In this document: one piece after another, positions 58,918 to 64,000 of the stretch
Numbering within the stretch: position 1 is the stretch's first letter
Layout: the number at the start of each line of letters is the position of its first letter
DNA from: Lepiota brunneoincarnata
Taxonomy: Eukaryota; Basidiomycota; Agaricomycetes; Agaricales; Agaricaceae
Length of the DNA stretch: 64,000 nucleotides
Direction of reading: 5' to 3'
NCBI GenBank assembly: GCA_023014365.1
Contig: JAEBUN010000055.1
Location: 124,001-188,000, forward strand
Program-made: the position numbers and the translations under genes
Notes under the pieces: model-generated
Databases searched by the model: none
The model's input: the letters and a program-made list of their open reading frames with translations, nothing else
What the model was told of the DNA's origin: nothing

Positions 58918-59161
58918 GAGCGGGGCAGGGGTGGATGGAAGTGATGATGGTCTCTGAGATCAAGGATGACGTCTTGGACGTCCGGATATTGTTTGTTTGT
59001 TTGCCTCTCTGCCGGCTGACCAAATAAGCAACAACAACATCCGAGCCGACATTATTTGGTCAGTCGGCAGAGAGGCAAACAAACAAACAATATCCGGACG
59101 TCCAAGACGTCATCCTTGATCTCAGAGACCATCATCACTTCCATCCACCCCTGCCCCGCTC
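58918..59161. repeat. Fold-back inverted repeat: 109-bp arms, 26-bp loop
   Basis: Arms 58918-59026 and 59053-59161 are reverse complements with one mismatch. The loop is 59027-59052. The right arm ends one base before GGGTTAGGG. Both arms carry an AAAC/GTTT-rich stretch and ATATTG next to CCGGACGTCC. Confidence 0.95.
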
Positions 59162-59441
59162 AGGGTTAGGGAAGGGGGGACTAAAACACGAGTCGCGACG
59201 GTGGGGCGCAACGGGTTGTTGGGGTTTCCAACTACCCACCCGTTTCGTCTTATAAAGACTCATCAGGCGCACGATATCCGTCAGATACCTGCCGTCCAAT
59301 CGATTGTCGCCGATAGCGATCGATTGCGATTTTGATCGATAGATCAAAATCCGCGGAACGTATTTATAATCCCCCCGTTAATAACAGGTGAAAATAGGAT
59401 TAAAAACTTAACTTCGAGTTTCAAAACTTACCGCGCTGACT
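59162..59441 (-). mobile_element. Penelope-like element unit A2 (5'-truncated)
   Basis: Subfamily A, preceded by a short TTAGGG tract (59162-59171) and truncated at CTGACTTAGG, where the next telomeric tract starts. Contains one hammerhead. Confidence 0.8.
59206..59270 (-). ncRNA. Hammerhead ribozyme (unit A2)
   Basis: Same fold and core as unit A1, with all pairing positions preserved. Confidence 0.88.
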
Positions 59442-59464
59442 TAGGGGTTAGGGTTAGGGTTAGG
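59441..59464 (+). repeat. Telomeric tract (about four TTAGGG units)
   Basis: TTAGGGG then three TTAGGG-type units between A2 and A3. Confidence 0.85.
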
Positions 59465-60275
59465 AAAAGGGGAGCTCAAATACACGAGTCGCGACGGAGG
59501 GCGCAACGGGTTGTTGGGGTTTCCAACTACCCACCCGTTTCGTCTTATAAAGACTCATCAGGCGCACGATATCCGTCAGATACCTGCCGTCCAATCGATT
59601 GTCGCCGATAGCGATCGACTGCGATCGGTTACTTGCGTAACGCGATCCGCGGAACGTGTACGTAATCCCCCCATCAAATGGGCGAAAATAGATTAAATAC
59701 TTATCGTCGAGTTTCAAAACCATCGCCGTGCTGACTTTGGCGCGCGCTTACGCCTGGGAAAAGTCACGTGATCGTGCGACCGGTCACGTGCCATCGGGCT
59801 ATGTTACCCGACGACGGAACAATCCGGGCCGGGGTAGGGCCGTCACGTGACAACGCAACAAGGTGCACTTTCGCACGGGGTCCAAGCGTGGGAGACTTGT
59901 GAAACCCGGCACCGGGGACATGAATACCCGGTGGCGGTGTACTTACCTTAGGTGGCTGTCCTTCCCACGGGTCTGCTAGAGTACGCCCCGCCCGACCGGG
60001 ACGGTTAGGTCCGGGTTAGGTCAGGGTTAGGGGTGAGCTTAGTATTAGTAAGCCGCACTCGTTGGGAAGGTAAGGTAGTACTTACCGCAAAGAACGTTCC
60101 GCACGGCATATAACCGGCGAAGAAGCGAGTTAACCGCCACCAGGGGGAGAACTTGCGTTGTTTACCGCTTGACGCGAGAGCTACTTTTCGAGAGACTTAG
60201 GAAGGAGGCATAACCGCCCCCCCAGACGTGGTTCCGGGTTACGCCGCACCATCACACCCAAACCGATAAAAGGCC
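59465..60275 (-). mobile_element. Penelope-like element unit A3 (5'-truncated, about 0.8 kb)
   Basis: Matches the first about 0.8 kb of unit A5 (61988-62807), including the hammerhead, CACGTG motifs, an internal degenerate telomere-like tract (60003-60033) and a segment ending ACCGATAAAAGGCC, where TTAGGG takes over. Confidence 0.85.
59501..59565 (-). ncRNA. Hammerhead ribozyme (unit A3)
   Basis: Core, stem II and stem III as in A1; intact. Confidence 0.88.
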
Positions 60276-60305
60276 AGGGTTAGGGTTAGGGTTATGGGGG
60301 TTAGG
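60276..60305 (+). repeat. Telomeric tract
   Basis: AGGGTTAGGGTTAGGGTTA followed by TGGGGGTTAGG; junction A3/A4. Confidence 0.85.
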
Positions 60306-60618
60306 AAAGGGGGCGTATAAACACGAGTCGCGACGGAGGGGCGCAACGGGTTGTTGGGGTTTCCAACTACCCACCCGTTTCGTCTTATAAAGACTCATCA
60401 GGCGCACGATATCCGTCAGATACCTGCCGTCCAATCGATTGTCGCCGATAGCGATCGATTGCGATTTTGATCGATAGATCAAAATCCGCGGAACGTATTT
60501 ATAATCCCCCCGTTAATAACAGGTGAAAATAGGATTAAAAACTTAACTTCGAGTTTCAAAACTTACCGCGCTGACTTAGACGCGCACTTGCGTCTGGGAA
60601 AAGTCACGTGATCGTGCG
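60306..60618 (-). mobile_element. Penelope-like element unit A4 (5'-truncated)
   Basis: Subfamily A, about 0.3 kb, ends after GTGATCGTGCGA at the next TTAGGG. Confidence 0.8.
60341..60405 (-). ncRNA. Hammerhead ribozyme (unit A4)
   Basis: Identical in core and stems to A1. Confidence 0.88.
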
Positions 60619-60661
60619 AGGGTTAGGGAAGGAGGAAATATACGACGGCGAGCGTGGACGG

Positions 60662-60726
60662 GCGCAACGGGGTCGTTAGTATTAAACGATCCCACCCGTT
60701 TCGTCTTATAAAGACTCGTCAGGCGC
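60662..60726 (-). ncRNA. Hammerhead ribozyme (unit B2, CUGACGA core)
   Basis: The core reads CTGACGA, allowed by the CUGANGA consensus. Stem II is GTCTT-TAT-AAGAC. Stem III (ACGGG/CCCGT) extends with ATCGTT/AACGA. Cleavage T precedes GCGC. Confidence 0.85.
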
Positions 60727-61744
60727 ACGATTAGTCCACAGACTCTTACCTGCCCGACCAATCGGAAGACTTACACTTATCTTACCGATCGGGAAGCACA
60801 GTGGCTGTGCATTCCGTGGAACACTTAATAATTAAAGTTATAACTCACTTATTTCACCGAGGGAAAAGTCACGTGCCCAAGAAATCACGTGGAGAAAATC
60901 ACGTGACCGTGGGAAGAAACATCGGGCGACTGACTCCGATGGAATCGGACTTCTCACGGGGTCGGACTTACCTCAGCACACAGGTCCGAGTGCCTCCCAA
61001 AAGACTTACAGATCCGCCCTAACCGGGGTTCTCACGCTACCGTAGGAAATCGCACATGACCCCGGGCCGACAGGTCCGGGTGAGTTATTAATAGGACATG
61101 ACGTACCTATTAGCGCACACATACCGAAGTGGTTGATCTTCGCACGGTCCTAAAGAGGAAGCCCCTTCCTACGCCACCCCGAGCGAGCGCAAAGTACGGG
61201 CTCGGTTAGGTTTCGGTTAGGGTTAGGGGGGTTCCCACGGTTAGTGTGGGTCCTCTCTGATGCGAAGGTAAGATATGTGCTTACCGCAAAAGTTCCGCGT
61301 CGGGCGGCGACCGTAAAAACGGCGCCCACCACAAGGTTTGAAGTTGGGGATCTACCCTGGACTTACGGTCGATTCTCGGCTTCTCAGTAAACGTACTTAG
61401 GGGGGACGGCCATCGGTAGGCGGGTCCCTTTCAATAGAGGTTCCTGCGGTCCGCTGCACCAGCGCTCCCTACCGATAAATGGCCACCACTTGAAATCCTG
61501 TTTTCGCGTGCCGGCTCTCGAAGTCCGGGTCGTGCAGAGCGAAGTCTTCAAACAACGCCCCCCAGGCAGGTTACCAAGATCAGTTTTTACGGGCCCCGCC
61601 GACGTCAGTCAATCACGACCAACGCCGGTCCGCAGCAATGGCTAGGTTTCCCATAACGCCAAAGGACTTAGCCGATTGTGGACGCGCAATGGCGTGCAGC
61701 CGTAAACGCGACAGACACAACCGGTACCTCTAAGCCATATCCGT

Positions 61745-61962
61745 CTACCTAGCAGCTTCGAATACATTCAGCCAGGTATCAAGCGTTCTCTGTCTCTGAT
61801 GAACTTCAAAGACGTCCTCAACCGCTTGTCGATCTCTTTGAGTAAGAACAACTTTCCGCCAAACGGCGGCGAGATCCATAATCTGCGTGGTTCGTTTCTT
61901 AGAAACTAACACGCGTCTGGGTAAAAGATCGAGTTTATCGAGCCTTAAAAAACGACCGCGAC
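61745..61962 (-). pseudogene. C-terminal fragment of Penelope-like reverse transcriptase (unit B2)
   Basis: Reads GRFLRLDKLDLLPRRVLVSK then KRTTQIMDLAAVWRKVVLTQ and RDRQAVEDVFEVHQRQ to a stop at 61745-61747. It begins abruptly at the telomeric tract, so it is a 5'-truncation product. It reveals the correct C-terminal frame of the family. Confidence 0.8.
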
Positions 61963-61991
61963 GGGGTTAGGGTTTAGGGTTAGGGGTTAGG
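61963..61991 (+). repeat. Telomeric tract
   Basis: GGGGTTAGGGTTTAGGGTTA then GGGGTTAGG; junction B2/A5. Confidence 0.85.
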
Positions 61992-62026
61992 AAAGGGGGC
62001 GTATAAACACGAGTCGCGACGGAGGG

Positions 62027-62091
62027 GCGCAACGGGTTGTTGGGGTTTCCAACTACCCACCCGTTTCGTCTTATAAAGACTCATCAGGCGC
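62027..62091 (-). ncRNA. Hammerhead ribozyme (unit A5)
   Basis: Core CTGATGA, GTCTT-TAT-AAGAC, GAA, ACGGGT/ACCCGT, T, GCGC; intact. Confidence 0.9.
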
Positions 62092-63062
62092 ACGATATCC
62101 GTCAGATACCTGCCGTCCAATCGATTGTCGCCGATAGCGATCGATTGCGATTTTGATCGATAGATCAAAATCCGCGGAACGTATTTATAATCCCCCCGTT
62201 AATAACAGGTGAAAATAGGATTAAAAACTTAACTTCGAGTTTCAAAACTTACCGCGCTGACTTAGACGCGCGCTTGCGTCTGGGAAAAGTCACGTGATCG
62301 TGCGACCGGTCACGTGCCATCGGGCTATGTTACCCGACGACGGAACAATCCGGGCCGGGGTAGGGCCGTCACGTGACAACGTAACAAGGTGCACTTTCGC
62401 ACGGGGTCCAAGCGTGAGAACTTGTGAAACCCGGCACCGGCGACATGATTTACCGGTGGCGGTGTACTTACCTTAGATGGCTATCCTTCCCACGGGTCTG
62501 CTAGAGGACGCCCCGCCCGACCGAGCCGGTTAGGTCCGGTTAGGTTCGGGTTCGGGTTAGGGGGTAACATAGTATTAGTATGCCGCCCTCGTCGGGAAGG
62601 TAAGGTAGTACTTACCGCAAAGAACGCTCCGCACGGCATATAACCGGCGTTTTAAAGCGAGTTAACCGCCATCAGGGGTCGAACTTACGTTGTTTACCGT
62701 TTACGCGAGAGTTACTATTCGAAAGACTTAGGAAGGGGGCATAACCGCCCCCCCAGACGTGGTTCCGGGTTACGCCGCACCATCACACCCAAACCGATAA
62801 AAGGCCACCTATTTAAAAACCTGTTTTCGCGTGCTGCGATCGAAGCGCAGGTCGTGCAACCCCGAAGTCTTCTAACAACGGGGTCCCAGGAAGGTTACTC
62901 AAGATCAGCAAATATGGGCCGGCCGACATACGGGAATCACCCCGCAGAGGTCGGTACCCGAACGCCCAGGGATTTCCCCATTTGGACGCCGACTTGGTAC
63001 CAGTCGCCGCAGCTAGGTTGTGCGGACAACTACGGCTGGCATGGTATACCACGTAAGCCATA

Positions 63063-64000
63063 TCAATCGAAGTTCGCAATCGCGATCCACGGATCAGGCG
63101 TCTTCTCACGGTGGTGTTCTACCGCCGGAGCGGAAGAAGAGGCCACGGGAGCTCGAGCTTCGGCGAAGAAGTCGGTAATTAACGCCTGGCGGTCGCGCCG
63201 CGCGAGAACAGAAGCACGCCAAATTGACGTAAGGTCCATTATCTGTCGGGTTCTTTTCTTCGAAACCAACAGACGGCGACCGAAAGAGACCGAGTCTATC
63301 TAGGCGTAAGAAAGGTCCTTGCCAACCCGAGTCTAAACACCAATCCTTTGCACACTCCGCCAAGTCAGCCTCGGCTTCAGCACGCGGGATCTTAGTAAAG
63401 AGACGCATCAACTCGGACGCCTTCTTAGGGATACCTAGTTTGGTCAGATCGTACGGAAGCGGTACGTTATTCCGCCCCCGGACGTCTGCACGGGCGAAGA
63501 CATTCATTGCCTGCGCCCACCCAGTCTTCATACTGTCCTCAAGTTCGTGAGCATTAAACATGTCCCAGGATATGTTGTATTCGCTTTTTAGCACAAGCAC
63601 GCCATTCGCTGGCGGTACGGACTCCCTTAGCCGTACATCCCAACGTGCTCGGTAGTTATCGCGAAGCCAAGCGGCGATCAACAACGGAGGGTAGCCACGC
63701 GCAATGTAGATATCCGAAGCTTCTCTACATGCCTTCACGTAATCGTCGAAACGCGAAGAAAGCGCGGCAAGCCTCGACAGCTCTGATACAAACGTCCCTT
63801 TCTTAACGTAAAGGGGATGAAAGCTGATCCAAGGAATGCGCTCAAAGTGGTTCATCGGTTTCCTATACGCCTTATGGTGGAGGCGACCGTTTGCCGTAAA
63901 CAGCATCATGTCTAGGAACACCATGTATTGATCCGAAGATGACCACGTAATGGTACAGTTATCGAACATTAAATTATCTCTGAGTAGCCGCAAGGCATCC
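63063..64000 (-). pseudogene. Reverse transcriptase of Penelope-like element, C-terminal part, frameshifted
   Basis: The upstream frame gives DQYMVFLDMMLF (end of the palm), then thumb-like sequence FERIPWISFHPLYVKKGTFV, ELSRLAALSSRFDDYVKACR and ARGYPP, which is characteristic of Penelope-like RTs. After WQGPFLRLDRLGL (about 63290) the open frame continues to 63106 but no longer matches B2. The matching sequence (VSKKRTRQIMDLTSIWRASV, then LARRDRQALITDFF) is in another frame ending at 63063. A one-base shift at about 63280-63300 therefore breaks this copy, unless it is a sequencing error. The catalytic YxDD lies outside the window. Confidence 0.8.

Larger units (their letters stand above)
60619..61962 (-). 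mobile_element. Penelope-like element unit B2 (5'-truncated inside the RT C-terminus)
   Basis: Starts at AGGGTTAGGG (60619-60628). Contains the hammerhead, CACGTG motifs, an internal telomere-like tract (61204-61230), and the last about 70 codons of the reverse transcriptase up to the TTAGGG tract at 61963. Subfamily B, so the array mixes two lineages. Confidence 0.85.
61992..64000 (-). mobile_element. Penelope-like element unit A5, longest copy, runs off the window
   Basis: From left (3' end) to right: tail, hammerhead (62027-62091), CACGTG segment, internal telomere-like tract (62528-62565), a spacer, then the reverse transcriptase C-terminal coding region (63063-63993) on the minus strand. 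The 5' part, including the catalytic core, lies beyond the window. No endonuclease (GIY-YIG) domain follows the RT, fitting the endonuclease-deficient telomeric type (Coprina in basidiomycetes). Confidence 0.85.

Noticed and set aside
54440..62168. Recurrent small peptide MIYRSKSQSIAIGDNRLDGR in several places
   Set aside because: It is the translation of the conserved hammerhead region of the Penelope-like units, better explained as RNA.
54534..63994. Subtelomeric RecQ-type helicase (TLH) gene
   Set aside because: No helicase motifs (for example DEAH or GxGKT) were found; the only coding remnants are reverse transcriptase and the unknown 843-residue protein.

Overview
The window is nuclear DNA of a filamentous basidiomycete (Agaricomycetes; a Ceratobasidiaceae-like fungus is a reasonable guess but is not proven). 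The reasons are many short introns of about 50-60 bp with CTAAY-type branch sites, fungal gene families (GH3, GH92, heme-thiolate peroxygenase, P450, DUF6534-like, TPR-CHAT), TTAGGG telomeric motifs, and a basidiomycete-type telomere-associated retroelement. The right edge points toward a chromosome end: every TTAGGG tract from 54.5 kb onward runs 5'->3' on the + strand.

Layout. 1-5.4 kb is an AT-rich, decayed transposon nest. It holds a Ty3/gypsy remnant split by a dead Tc1/mariner element with about 220-bp terminal inverted repeats, a CpG-depleted relic of the same Penelope-like element that fills the right end (with its hammerhead ribozyme), and a structurally intact second Tc1/mariner element. 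5.7-18.1 kb holds four minus-strand genes for glycan-active or oxidative enzymes: a GH3 beta-glucosidase, a PCP/EHD-motif peroxygenase-like protein, and two tandem GH92 alpha-mannosidases. 18.7-26.5 kb is a local amplification: two DUF6987-like genes (minus) diverge from three copies of a small Arg/Ser-rich protein gene (plus). 27.1-34.6 kb holds a P450 with a GC-AG intron inside its heme motif, and a large TPR-CHAT (caspase-like) gene. 34.6-44.5 kb is gene-poor, with a DUF6534-like membrane protein. 44.5-52.7 kb holds a zinc-finger protein, a BCAS3-like WD40 protein and an HNH protein.

53.0-64.0 kb is subtelomeric. It starts with a 394-bp tandem duplication and a satellite of about 148 bp. 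An array of 5'-truncated Penelope-like retroelements follows, joined head to tail through TTAGGG tracts, each carrying a minus-strand hammerhead ribozyme (seven copies). The array is interrupted at 55.3-59.2 kb by a segment that holds an intact 843-residue gene of unknown function and ends in a 109-bp fold-back palindrome abutting telomeric repeat. The rightmost retroelement carries the C-terminal part of a reverse transcriptase and runs off the window.

Most interesting are the hammerhead-bearing, telomere-anchored retroelement array and its internal relic, the fold-back/healing scars that record former chromosome ends, and the paired tandem arrays at 18.7-26.5 kb, whose small genes have a stop codon embedded in a 5' splice site.
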